64,000 bases of DNA from JAJKJG01 sp036389455 (lineage in GTDB: Bacteria > Pseudomonadota > Alphaproteobacteria > Rhizobiales > Beijerinckiaceae): positions 34,596-98,595 of the forward strand of contig DASVPW010000162.1 of assembly GCA_036389455.1 (NCBI GenBank), written 5' to 3'. Of this stretch, positions 26,625 to 34,778 are shown in pieces. Below the pieces are notes generated by a model. That model saw only the letters and a program-made list of their open reading frames with translations, ran no database searches and was not told where the DNA came from. Numbering within the stretch: position 1 is the stretch's first letter; each line of letters begins with the position of its first letter. A program made the position numbers and the translations under genes.

Positions 26625-27863
26625 TCACGCCGCCTTCACCTGCTCCTTGGCGAAGCCCGCCTTTTGCGCATAGCCGCGCACGATCGCCTCGCGCTCGGCG
26701 AAGGGCAGCACCGCCTCGATGTCGGAAAAGCCCTCGGGGGCGAGGGCCTCGACGGCGTCGATGACGCCCTCGGGGCCGCCCTTGCGGTTCGAGCGCACGA
26801 TCTCGGCGGTCTTCGGCAGGCGCTCGGCCTCATAAGAGTAGAGCGCCGCCATGGGGCTCTCGGCGCGGGCGAGCTCGTCCGCGAGGCAGCGGGCGTCGAG
26901 GATCGCCTGGCTCGCGCCGTTCGAGCCGACCGGGTACATCGGGTGCGCGGCGTCGCCGAGGAGCGTGACGCGCCCGTGCGACCAGCGCGGCAGCGGATCG
27001 CGGTCGCACATGGGGTACTCCCAGAACTCCGGCGTCGCGGCGATCAGCGCCTGCACGTCGACGTGCGGGATCGAGAAGCGCTGGACGTGCGGCATCAGCT
27101 CGTCGCGGCGCCCCGGGCGCGACCAGTCCTCCTTGCGCGGCGGCGCGCCCCCCTCCCCCACTCGCGCGACGACGGCCCAGTTGGTGAGCTTTCGGTCCGG
27201 CCGCGAGCCCTCGGCGATGGGATAGACCACCATCTTGGCCGAGAGCCCGCCGGCGACGATCATCGAGCGGCCGGTGAGGAAGGCCGGCCACTCGGCCGCG
27301 CCGCGCCACAGCATGAGCCCGTTCCAGCACGGCGGGCCTTCGCCGGGGAAGAGCGCGGAGCGCACCGTCGAGTGGATGCCGTCGGCGCCGATCAGCACGT
27401 CGCCCCGTGCGGTCGCGACGTGCGAGCCCGCGCGGTCGAAGAACCAGGCCGTGACGCCGCCCTCGTCCTGGCGGAAGCTGCCGAGCCGGCAGCCGGTCCG
27501 CACGGCGCCGTCCCCAAGCCGTTCGCGGACCGCGTCGCGGATCACTCCCTGCAGGCGCCCGCGGTGGATCGAGAACTGCGGCACCTCGTAGCCGGCGTCG
27601 AGGCCGCGCGGCTCGCGCCAGATCTCCTGGCCGAGGCGGTTGAGGTAGAAGAGCTCGTAGGTGCGCACCGCGACGGCGTCGAGGCGCTCGAGGAGCCCGA
27701 GGCGCTTCAGCTCGGCGATGGCGTGCGGGAGCGTGTTGATGCCGACCCCGAGCTCGCGGATGTCCAGGGCCTGCTCGTAGACCTCGCACGGGATACCCCG
27801 GTCGTGCAGCATCAGCGCGGTCACGAGCCCGCCGATCCCCCCGCCGGCCACGATGGCTTTCAT
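26625..27863 (-). CDS. FAD-dependent aromatic monooxygenase (PhzS / salicylate hydroxylase-like)
   Basis: A 412-residue class A flavoprotein monooxygenase. It has the dinucleotide fold AGGGIGGLVTALMLHDRG, the NAD(P)H/FAD DG motif in VLIGADGIHSTVR, and the second FAD motif VTLLGDAAHPMYPVGSNGASQAI. It begins four bases after the monooxygenase/reductase stop and must be co-transcribed with it. The usual anthranilate-CoA route does not need a second hydroxylase, so it may act on a side substrate such as a phenolic acid, or on a free acid after the thioesterase. The substrate is unknown. Confidence 0.87.
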   Translation of the reverse strand: MKAIVAGGGIGGLVTALMLHDRGIPCEVYEQALDIRELGVGINTLPHAIAELKRLGLLERLDAVAVRTYELFYLNRLGQEIWREPRGLDAGYEVPQFSIHRGRLQGVIRDAVRERLGDGAVRTGCRLGSFRQDEGGVTAWFFDRAGSHVATARGDVLIGADGIHSTVRSALFPGEGPPCWNGLMLWRGAAEWPAFLTGRSMIVAGGLSAKMVVYPIAEGSRPDRKLTNWAVVARVGEGGAPPRKEDWSRPGRRDELMPHVQRFSIPHVDVQALIAATPEFWEYPMCDRDPLPRWSHGRVTLLGDAAHPMYPVGSNGASQAILDARCLADELARAESPMAALYSYEAERLPKTAEIVRSNRKGGPEGVIDAVEALAPEGFSDIEAVLPFAEREAIVRGYAQKAGFAKEQVKAA

Positions 27864-27867
27864 CGGT

Positions 27868-30225
27868 TCACTCCGCCGCCATCTTCCGCTGTGCCTCCCG
27901 CTCGGCCTTGAGCTCGGCCCGCGTCTTCGGCTTCGCGCGCAGGCGCAGGTCCTCCATGTCGGCGCGGTCGCGCACGGCGTTGCGGAAGGCCTGGTCCTTG
28001 CCCGGCTGGTACTGCGGCGGGCAGTGGATCGAAGGCGCGCCGTACCAGGCCGCGGCCTTCAGGGTGAAGAACGGGTCGACGAGGTGCGGGCGCCCGAGCG
28101 CCACGAGGTCGGCGCGGCCGGCCGCGAGGATCGTGTTGACCTGGTCGGCGGTGGTGACGGCGCCGACGCACATCGTCGCGACATGCGCCTCGTTGCGAAT
28201 CTGGTCGGCGAACGGGGTCTGGAACATGCGCCCGTAGATCGGCCGCGCGTCGCGCACCGTCTGACCGGTCGAGACGTCGACGAGGTCGACGCCGGCTTCC
28301 GCGAAGGCGCGGGCGACCGCGACGGACTCCTCGGCCGTCAGCCCGCCTTCGGCCCAATCGGTCGCCGAGATGCGCACCGACATCGGCTTCTCCTTCGGCC
28401 ACGCCTCGCGCATCGCGGAAAAAACCTCGAGGGGGAAGCGCAGCCGGTTCTCGAGCGGCCCGCCGTAGTTGTCCGTGCGGCGGTTCGTCAGCGGCGAGAT
28501 GAAGCTCGCGAAGAGGTAGCCGTGGGCGCAGTGCAGCTCGAGCATGTCGAAGCCGGCGCGCGCGCCCCGCTCGGTCGCTGCGACGAGCTCGGCCTTGATG
28601 CGCTCCATCCCGGCGCGGTCGAGCTCGCGCGGCACCTGGCTGTCCGGGAAGTACGGGATCGGCGACGCGGAGCAGACCTCCCAGGCGTCCGCTTCGAGGG
28701 GGCGGTCCATGCCCTCCCACATGAGCTTCGTCGCCCCCTTGCGGCCCGAGTGCCCGAGCTGGAGGCAGAACTTCGCGGCGGAGTTCGCGTGCACGAAGTC
28801 GACGATCTTCTTCCACGCCCGCTCCTGCTCGTCGTTCCACAGGCCCGTGCAGCCGAGCGTGATGCGGGCTTCCGGCGACGGACAGGTCATCTCGGTGAAC
28901 ATCAGCGCCGCGCCGCCGATCGCGCGCGAGCCGTAGTGCACGAGGTGGAAGTCCTGCGGCACGCCGTCGACCGCCGAGTACATGTCCATGGGCGACATCA
29001 CGACCCGGTTCGGCAGCACCATGTCCCGCAGCCGCAGGGGCTGGAACATCGGCACCATCGGCTGATCGACGTCCACGTCGAAGCCGCGTGCCCGGACCTG
29101 ACGGGCGAAGTGCCGGTCGACCTTGTCCACGAACTCGGGGGCCCGAAGACGCAGGTTGTCGTAGGTGATGGCCTTCGCCCGCGTCATCACCCCGAAGGCG
29201 AACTGCACCGGGTCGAAATCCCAGAACCGGTCGACGTGCTCGAACCACACCAGCGACACGTCGGCGGCGTGCTGCGTCTTCTCGACCTCCTCGCGCCGCG
29301 CCGCCTCGAAGAGCGCGAGCGCGCCCGCGACGGTCGGCTGCGCCTTCAGCGCCTCGTAGAGGGCGATCGCGTCCTCCATGGCGAGCTTCGTGCCGGAGCC
29401 GATCGAGAAATGCGCCGAGGACTTGGCGTCGCCCAGGAGCACCATGTTGCCCCTGACCCAGCGCTTGTTGCGGATCATCGGGAAGTTCCGCCACAGCGAC
29501 CGGTTGGTCAGCACCGGATGGCCCTGGAGGAACCAGCCGAAGATCTTTTCCATGAGCCGCGCCGACTCGTCCTCGTCCATGCGGTCGAGGCCGGCGCGCA
29601 CAAAGGTCTCCGGGTCGGTCTCGAACACCCAGGTCGAGGCGCCGGCCTCGTACTGGTAGGCGTGGGCGATGAACGGGCCGAACGAAGTCTCCTCGAACAG
29701 GAAGGTGAAGGCGTCGAGCGGGCGCGTCGAGCCCATCCAGGCGAACTTGTTCGGGCGCAGATCGATCTCGGGCTGGAAATGATCGAGGTGCCTGTCGCGC
29801 AGGCGGCTGTTGATGCCGTCCGCCGCGACGACGAGGTCGGCATCGGCGAACTGCGTCTCGTCCTCGATGTCGGCCCCGAACACGAGCCTGACGCCGAGCT
29901 CGCGGGCGCGCTCCTGCAGGATGAGGAGCAGCGTGCGCCGGGCGCAGCCGCAGAAGCCGTTGCCGCCGATGCGGTGGACCGTGCCCTTGAAGTGGACCGC
30001 GATGTCGTCCCAGTAGGCGAACTCCTGGGTGATGCGCCGGTAGCTGGGTAGGTCGTATTTCTCGAAATTGTCGAGGGTGGCGTCGGAGAACACGACGCCG
30101 AAGCCGAAGGTGTCGTCGGCCCGGTTGCGCTCGTAGACGGCGACGTCGCTCTTCGGGTCGAGCTTCTTCATCAGGATCGAGAAGTAGAGCCCGGCGGGCC
30201 CCCCGCCGATCACCGCGATCCGCAT
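27868..30225 (-). CDS. abmA: 2-Aminobenzoyl-CoA monooxygenase/reductase (two-domain flavoprotein)
   Basis: A 785-residue fusion. Residues 1-385 are an FAD monooxygenase (IGGGPAGLYFSILMK; VAADGINSRLRD; MVLLGDAKSSAHFSIGSG) of the salicylyl-CoA 5-hydroxylase type. Residues ~395-775 are an Old Yellow Enzyme-like FMN reductase (LPNRVVMSPMDMYSA; LQLGHSGRKG; LHCAHGYLFASFISPLTNRRTDNYGG). This exact combination is known from Azoarcus evansii 2-aminobenzoyl-CoA monooxygenase/reductase, which hydroxylates and then reduces 2-aminobenzoyl-CoA to a non-aromatic 2-amino-5-oxocyclohex-1-ene carbonyl-CoA. It is the key enzyme of the island. A probable MarR operator lies ~45 bases upstream of the ATG. Confidence 0.9.
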   Translation of the reverse strand: MRIAVIGGGPAGLYFSILMKKLDPKSDVAVYERNRADDTFGFGVVFSDATLDNFEKYDLPSYRRITQEFAYWDDIAVHFKGTVHRIGGNGFCGCARRTLLLILQERARELGVRLVFGADIEDETQFADADLVVAADGINSRLRDRHLDHFQPEIDLRPNKFAWMGSTRPLDAFTFLFEETSFGPFIAHAYQYEAGASTWVFETDPETFVRAGLDRMDEDESARLMEKIFGWFLQGHPVLTNRSLWRNFPMIRNKRWVRGNMVLLGDAKSSAHFSIGSGTKLAMEDAIALYEALKAQPTVAGALALFEAARREEVEKTQHAADVSLVWFEHVDRFWDFDPVQFAFGVMTRAKAITYDNLRLRAPEFVDKVDRHFARQVRARGFDVDVDQPMVPMFQPLRLRDMVLPNRVVMSPMDMYSAVDGVPQDFHLVHYGSRAIGGAALMFTEMTCPSPEARITLGCTGLWNDEQERAWKKIVDFVHANSAAKFCLQLGHSGRKGATKLMWEGMDRPLEADAWEVCSASPIPYFPDSQVPRELDRAGMERIKAELVAATERGARAGFDMLELHCAHGYLFASFISPLTNRRTDNYGGPLENRLRFPLEVFSAMREAWPKEKPMSVRISATDWAEGGLTAEESVAVARAFAEAGVDLVDVSTGQTVRDARPIYGRMFQTPFADQIRNEAHVATMCVGAVTTADQVNTILAAGRADLVALGRPHLVDPFFTLKAAAWYGAPSIHCPPQYQPGKDQAFRNAVRDRADMEDLRLRAKPKTRAELKAEREAQRKMAAE

Positions 30226-30268
30226 GACGCGCTCCTGCCTCGTCCCCGGCTCCGCCGACGAACGGAAA

Positions 30269-30284
30269 TATTTTAAGCTTAAAA
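30269..30284. promoter_or_regulatory. Probable MarR operator 2 (TATTTTAAGCTTAAAA)
   Basis: The core TTTTAAGCTTAAAA (30271-30284) is a perfect 14-bp palindrome, and the 16 bases from 30269 match the operator-like palindrome at 21127 exactly. It lies between the monooxygenase/reductase start (30225) and the convergent-side end of the polyprenyl synthase gene, so it can only serve the monooxygenase operon. Confidence 0.8.
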
Positions 30285-30339
30285 CAATTTCACGGCAAGG
30301 CTCGGCCGCCCGCCGGCATCGGGCCTGTGCGCGACGCCG

Positions 30340-31356
30340 TCAATGCCCTCGCCCGATGCAGAAATCGACGGCGTCGAGGAGGGCCTGCTTCGTGGCGCCG
30401 TCGGGGAAGAGGGCGAGCGCGTCGCGGGCGATGGCGCCGTAGTGGCGGGCGCGCTCGATCGTGTCGTCGAGGGCGCGATGCCGGCGCATGACGGCGATCG
30501 CCCGGTCGAGGTCGCCGTCGCCGATCGCGCCGTCGACGAGCGTGCGGCGCCAGAAGGCGCGCTCCTCGGCGGTGCCGCGCCGGAACGACAGCACCACCGG
30601 GAGCGTGATCTTGCCCTCGCGGAAGTCGTCGCCGACGTTCTTGCCGAGGCTCGAGGCCGTGCCGCCGTAGTCGAGGGCGTCGTCGACGAGCTGGAAGGCG
30701 ATGCCGAGGTTCATGCCGTAGCTGCGGCAGGCGGCGGCTTCCGCCTTCGGGCGGTTCGCGATCACCGGGCCGACCTCGCAGGCGGCGCCGAAGAGCTCGG
30801 CGGTCTTCGCCCGGATGACGGCGAGGTACTCGTCCTCGTTGGTCTCGGTGTTCTTGGCGGCCGCGAGCTGCATCACCTCGCCCTCGGCGATCACCGCCGC
30901 CGCCGAGGACAGGATGTCGAGGGCGCGCAAGGACCCCACCTCGACCATCATCTTGAACGCCTGGCCGAGGAGGAAGTCGCCGACGAGGACGCTCGCCTCG
31001 TTGCCCCACTTGACCCGCGCCGCGACCTTGCCGCGCCGCATGTCGCTCTCGTCGACCACGTCGTCGTGCAGGAGCGTCGCCGTGTGCATGAACTCGACCG
31101 ACGCCGCGAGCTTGACGTGCCCGTCGCCGCGGTAGCCCGAGAGCTGCGCCGTCGCGAGGGTCAGCATCGGCCGCAGGCGCTTGCCGCCGGACGAGATCAG
31201 GTGGTTCGCGACCTCCGGGATCATCGCGACCTCGGACCCGGTGCGGGACAGGATCATGGCGTTGACCCGCCCCATGTCGGCGGCGACGAGGCCGACGAGC
31301 TTCGACAGGCCCGGCTTCTCGGGGTGCTTGTCTTCGAACGGGACGACGAGGCCCAC
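30340..31356 (-). CDS. Polyprenyl (octa-/decaprenyl) diphosphate synthase
   Basis: A 338-residue trans-prenyltransferase with the first Asp-rich motif in LLHDDVVDESDMRRG, the GGKRLRPML substrate loop near residue 58, and the second Asp-rich motif DDALDYGG. It extends farnesyl or geranyl diphosphate with isopentenyl diphosphate to give the long ubiquinone side chain. Chain length cannot be set from sequence by eye; alphaproteobacteria usually make ubiquinone-10. It is divergent from DUF2007 and the tRNA methylase. Confidence 0.94.
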   Translation of the reverse strand: MGLVVPFEDKHPEKPGLSKLVGLVAADMGRVNAMILSRTGSEVAMIPEVANHLISSGGKRLRPMLTLATAQLSGYRGDGHVKLAASVEFMHTATLLHDDVVDESDMRRGKVAARVKWGNEASVLVGDFLLGQAFKMMVEVGSLRALDILSSAAAVIAEGEVMQLAAAKNTETNEDEYLAVIRAKTAELFGAACEVGPVIANRPKAEAAACRSYGMNLGIAFQLVDDALDYGGTASSLGKNVGDDFREGKITLPVVLSFRRGTAEERAFWRRTLVDGAIGDGDLDRAIAVMRRHRALDDTIERARHYGAIARDALALFPDGATKQALLDAVDFCIGRGH

Positions 31357-31487
31357 GACAGCGTCTCTTCGGGTTGCCGACGGCCCGCGCCGGTTCGATG
31401 ATGCCCTTTAAGTGGCACGGGCGGTTTCGTGCCGCAACGCGCGCGGTTGCCGCAACTTGGGGAGCCGGAATCGATGGTGGGCCGGCC

Positions 31488-31712
31488 ATGATCGAGATCA
31501 TCCGCACGAACGATCTCGTCGTGCTCGGCTTCGTGCAGTCGCTCCTGGAGCACGCCGACATCCCGGTCTTCGTGGCGGACGGCCACATCAGCGTGCTCGA
31601 AGGCTCGATCGGGGCGTTCCCGCGGCGCATGCTGGTCCCGCACGACCATGCCGCCCAGGCCCGCCGCCTCATCGCCGACGCGGGGCTCGGCGCCGAGCTG
31701 CGGCATGCCTGA
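31488..31712 (+). CDS. DUF2007 domain protein
   Basis: A 74-residue protein (MIEIIRTNDLVVLGFVQSLL; ISVLEGSIGAFPRRMLVP; ADAGLG near the end) typical of DUF2007, a small domain thought to bind proteins or signal. It is divergent from the polyprenyl synthase and overlaps the methylase gene by eight bases, an arrangement I know from other alphaproteobacteria. Function unknown. Confidence 0.85.
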   Translation: MIEIIRTNDLVVLGFVQSLLEHADIPVFVADGHISVLEGSIGAFPRRMLVPHDHAAQARRLIADAGLGAELRHA

Positions 31713-32475
31713 GCCCGGGGCCGCCCAGGACGTCACCGAGGATACGCTCGCCGGCGGGCGCATCCGGCTGCGCCAGCCCCGCCGCGGCCATCGCGCCGGG
31801 ACCGACGCGGTCCTGCTCGCCGCGAGCGTCGCGCCCCTGGACGGCGAGGCGGTCTACGACCTCGGCGCGGGCGCCGGCGCGGTCGGGCTCATGATCGCGT
31901 CGCGGGCGCGGGCCGAGGTCGCGCTCGTCGAGCGCGAGCCGTGGCTCGCCGCCCTGTGCCGGGAGAACGCGGCGCTGAACGGGCTCGAAGCGCGGGTCCG
32001 GGTGGTCGAGGCCGACCTCCTGGCGGGCGCGGCGGAGCGCCGGGGCCGGGGGCTCCTGCCGCAGAGCGCGGACGTCGTCGCGACCAATCCGCCCTTCCTC
32101 GAGGCCGGGCGGGCGCGCCGCTCGCCGACACGGCTCCGGGCCTCGGCGCACGAGCTGCCCGAGGGCGGGCTCGAGCGCTGGATCGCCGCCGCGGCCGATC
32201 TCCTCAAGGCCGGGGGGCGCCTCGCGCTCATCCATCGGGCCGACGCCCTCGGCGCCTGCCTGCGCCATCTCGCGCCGGGGGCATTCGGCGGCGTCGCGGT
32301 CCGCCCGGTCCAGCCCCGTTCGGACGAGCCCGCGATCCGCATCCTCGTCTCGGCGACGAAAGGCAGCCGGGCGCCGCTGAGGCTGCTGCCCGCCCTCGTC
32401 CTGCACGATGCGACGGGCGCCTTCACGCCGGAGGCCGAGGCGGTCCACCGGGGCGAGCGCCTGCTCGTCCCCTGA
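31705..32475 (+). CDS. tRNA1(Val) (adenine-37-N6)-methyltransferase-like protein (TrmN6 family)
   Basis: A 256-residue SAM methyltransferase: VYDLGAGAGAVGLMIA is the SAM-binding glycine motif, VALVERE the acidic loop, and VVATNPPFLEAG the catalytic NPPF motif of N6-adenine methylases. The N-terminal GGRIRLRQPRRGHRAGTDAVLLAA is characteristic of the TrmN6 (YfiC) group. It likely methylates A37 of a tRNA. A hairpin terminator follows. Confidence 0.87.
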   Translation: MPEPGAAQDVTEDTLAGGRIRLRQPRRGHRAGTDAVLLAASVAPLDGEAVYDLGAGAGAVGLMIASRARAEVALVEREPWLAALCRENAALNGLEARVRVVEADLLAGAAERRGRGLLPQSADVVATNPPFLEAGRARRSPTRLRASAHELPEGGLERWIAAAADLLKAGGRLALIHRADALGACLRHLAPGAFGGVAVRPVQPRSDEPAIRILVSATKGSRAPLRLLPALVLHDATGAFTPEAEAVHRGERLLVP

Positions 32476-32483
32476 AACGAGAA

Positions 32484-32503
32484 CGGGCGCCCGAAGGCGC
32501 CCG
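32484..32503 (+). terminator. Hairpin with CGAA loop after the tRNA methylase gene
   Basis: CGGGCGCC and GGCGCCCG form a perfect eight-bp stem with a CGAA tetraloop, eight bases after the TGA. No clean T-run follows, which is usual in G+C-rich genomes. It lies between convergent genes and may serve both. Confidence 0.7.
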
Positions 32504-32533
32504 CATCGACGGCTTTCAAGCCGAGCCTTCGGC

Positions 32534-32857
32534 TCACCAGCGGCGCCAGCACACCCGGCGCGGCCCCCACGGGGTGTAGCGCCAGCGGCACACGAAGCGC
32601 GGGCCGCCCCAGCCGTACACGGGGCGGTAGCCCCAGTGGCGGCGGTAGCCATAGCCGCCCCAATGGCGGCGGTGGCCGTAGCCGTAGCCGCCCCAGTGGC
32701 GGCGGTGACCCCACTGGGCCTTCGCCACGAGCGGAGTCTCGGCCTGCGCGAAGGGCAGGGCGCCCGCGCCGAGCGGGGCCGCGGAGGCCGCGCCGGGGAG
32801 AGCCAGATATCCGCCGACGATCGCGAAGATCATCGCGGCCAACCTCAAGAGACGCAT
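32534..32857 (-). CDS. Small exported Gly/Tyr/Trp/His/Arg-rich repeat protein
   Basis: A 107-residue protein with a signal peptide (AAMIFAIVGGYLALPGAASA) and a mature half made of repeats of the form HRRHWGGYGYG, ending RRVCWRRW. It has only two cysteines. Similar small GYG/HWG-rich exported proteins are common and uncharacterised in Hyphomicrobiales. GGAGG lies nine bases before the ATG. Confidence 0.75.
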   Translation of the reverse strand: MRLLRLAAMIFAIVGGYLALPGAASAAPLGAGALPFAQAETPLVAKAQWGHRRHWGGYGYGHRRHWGGYGYRRHWGYRPVYGWGGPRFVCRWRYTPWGPRRVCWRRW

Positions 32858-32995
32858 TGTCGCTTCCTCCTCGATGGATGCATCGCCTGCCGGCGCGAAC
32901 GCGCCGGATGAATCGAGCCCCTCCACTGGCCCAGGGTGCAGGATAGAGCAACCAAGATGAACGGAAGGCAACAGCGGGCAGCGTTCTAGTCTAAT

Positions 32996-33127
32996 TTGCC
33001 GATCTTCGGGCTCATCATCGCGGCGGGCTTTGCCGGCATGCTCGAGCTGATGGCCCGGGAGAAGGCCGGGTACGTCAGGCCGGACCCGTTCCAGCTGCTC
33101 CCGCCGCGCGCCGGCTCAGCTGCCTGA
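32996..33127 (+). other. Short TTG-initiated open frame, possible gene remnant
   Basis: A 43-codon frame (LPIFGLIIAAGFAGMLELM, then a polar segment with GYVRPDPFQLL) ends 11 bases inside the TupA-like fragment on the other strand. It has one hydrophobic segment and no ribosome-binding site. It could be the tail of a lost membrane protein. Weak support. Confidence 0.25.
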
Positions 33128-33283
33128 GCCGGTCACTGGATGAAAGGCCGGCTCGCCGTCGATCGTGTACCTCGCGATCGCCGACCGGCCCGCTTCCGAC
33201 GTAAGCCATTCGATGAAGGCGGCTGCCTCGCGCGCCTTCAAATTCGGGTTGTGCTGCGGTTTGACCGTCGTAAACCCTTCGGC
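33116..33283 (-). pseudogene. Fragment of a tungstate/molybdate ABC transporter binding protein (TupA-like)
   Basis: A frame of 55 codons ending in TGA reads EGFTTVKPQHNPNLKARE, EWLTSEAGRSAIARYTIDG, then EPAFHP. This matches the C-terminal region of TupA/PBP-type proteins (a NP-x-K/L repeat, WL-S-EG/AG-x-IA-x-Y, IDG, F-P). No upstream portion is left: the frame loses similarity beyond 33283 and the S49 peptidase gene starts at 33357. No tupB or tupC is nearby. It is a deletion remnant. Confidence 0.7.
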
Positions 33284-33356
33284 GCACGGCAATGGGGATT
33301 GCCGCGCCCGGGAGCCTCGCCTTGTGACCCCGGCCCGCGCGGCTTAACTGTCGCGG

Positions 33357-34247
33357 ATGTCCAAGAGCTTCTGGCCGGCGCTCGCCGACCGTCTCCGCTT
33401 CCTCGTGCCCTCCCGCTTCCGCAGCCCGCGCCCCCTCGTCCCGGTGGTGCGGCTCTCCGGCGTGATCGGAGCGGCCGTGCCCTTCCGCCAGGGACTCTCG
33501 ATCGCGGCCGTGGCGCCGGCCCTCGAGCGCGCCTTTTCGATGCGCGACGCGACAGCGGTCGCGGTCGTCGTGAACTCCCCCGGCGGATCCGCGGCGCAGT
33601 CGCACCTGATCTTCCGCCGCATCCGGGCGCTCGCCGAGGAGAAGAAGCTCCCGGTGTTCGCCTTCGTCGAGGACGCGGGCGCGTCCGGCGGCTACATGAT
33701 CGCCTGCGCCGGCGACGAGATTTTCTGCGACCCCTCGTCCCTCGTGGGATCGATCGGGGTGGTGTCGGCGGGGTTCGGCTTCGAGAAGCTGATCGAGCGC
33801 TTCGGCATCGAGCGGCGGCTCCACACGGCGGGCTCGGCCAAGGCGATGCTCGACCCCTTCCGGCCCGAGCGGCCGGAGGACGTCGAGCGCCTCAAGGGCA
33901 TCCAGGCGCGCATCCACGCGATGTTCGTCGCCCTCGTCGAGGGGCGTCGGGGCGAGCGGCTGAAAGGCGACCGCGAGGCGCTGTTCTCCGGCGCCGTGTG
34001 GGCCGGCGCCGAGTCGCTCGAGCTCGGGCTCGTCGACGGCCTCGGCGACCTGCGCACCGTGATGCGCGAACGCTTCGGCGAGGACGTCCGGCTCAAGCCC
34101 GTGGCGGTCGCCCGGCCGGGCTTGCTCGCCCGCCTCATGGGCCGGCGCGAGCCGACGATCGGGGACGCGCCCGCCGGGTTCATAGACCCGGCCGCCGTCA
34201 TCGCCGCCCTCGAGGAGCGGGCGGCGTGGTCGCGGATCGGGCTCTGA
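33357..34247 (+). CDS. S49 family serine peptidase (SppA/SohB-like)
   Basis: A 296-residue peptidase with the nucleophile region FVEDAGASGGYMIACAGDEIF and the catalytic lysine expected in HTAGSAKAMLDPF (Ser/Lys dyad). The ClpP/crotonase fold also shows NSPGGSAAQSHLIFRRI. It has no obvious signal peptide, so it is the short cytoplasmic or peripheral membrane type rather than full-length SppA. Related enzymes degrade signal peptides or membrane-protein fragments. Confidence 0.9.
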   Translation: MSKSFWPALADRLRFLVPSRFRSPRPLVPVVRLSGVIGAAVPFRQGLSIAAVAPALERAFSMRDATAVAVVVNSPGGSAAQSHLIFRRIRALAEEKKLPVFAFVEDAGASGGYMIACAGDEIFCDPSSLVGSIGVVSAGFGFEKLIERFGIERRLHTAGSAKAMLDPFRPERPEDVERLKGIQARIHAMFVALVEGRRGERLKGDREALFSGAVWAGAESLELGLVDGLGDLRTVMRERFGEDVRLKPVAVARPGLLARLMGRREPTIGDAPAGFIDPAAVIAALEERAAWSRIGL

Positions 34248-34253
34248 AGGGGA

Positions 34254-34499
34254 TTACCTCGCGGCCTGGGCCTCGGCCGGGCAGGCGCTCGATTTGCCCT
34301 CGCCGTAGCCGGCGTAGACGACCTTGACCTTGCGGGCGCAGGCCGGCTCGGCCGTCTTCGGCGTCTCGACCGCGGCGGCGGCCTGGACCGCCGCCGGCGC
34401 GGCCGCCGCTTCCCGGGGCGCCGGCGTCGTCGCCTGCACGACGAAGGGCGTCGCGAGCGAGGACAGGAGCGTGATCGCGAGAAGGGCGGCCCGGTTCAT
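34254..34499 (-). CDS. Small exported Ala-rich hypothetical protein
   Basis: An 81-residue protein with a signal peptide (LLAITLLSSLATPFVVQA), an Ala/Pro-rich middle and a C-terminal KVKVVYAGYGEGKSSACP. Two cysteines could form a disulfide. It lies between the S49 peptidase and glyQ on the opposite strand. I do not recognise a family. Confidence 0.6.
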   Translation of the reverse strand: MNRAALLAITLLSSLATPFVVQATTPAPREAAAAPAAVQAAAAVETPKTAEPACARKVKVVYAGYGEGKSSACPAEAQAAR

Positions 34500-34778
34500 G
34501 GTCTGAGATCCCCTGGTCAGAGCCGGAAGCCGGCTGCGCATGACGGGACCATCGGGCAAGGCATGCCCGTCCGCCGTGCGGCGCCGCACTTCCGAGAGCT
34601 GCTGAAGTCGTGCGGAAAACGCATGGCCGGCCATGACGTTCCATTCGGGTGTTGAACGGTCGGCCGGCCGGTCGGGTCGAGCCGGTCCGATTCGGATCGC
34701 GGCCCCCCGGTGCGGGGCCGCACGCGCTTGACTTGAGATGCCTCGACCTTAAGGGTGCGCGGCTTCCCGGGACCCGTC

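Noticed and set aside
27853..30051. A 732-residue open frame on the plus strand opposite the monooxygenase/reductase
   Set aside because: It is antisense to a well-supported gene, and its composition (Arg, His, Val, Leu-rich without domains) is what the opposite strand of a G+C-rich gene gives.
32484..32860. Riboswitch or structured RNA near the exported GYG-rich protein
   Set aside because: The only clear structure is the tetraloop hairpin, which fits a terminator; I could not identify a conserved riboswitch core.
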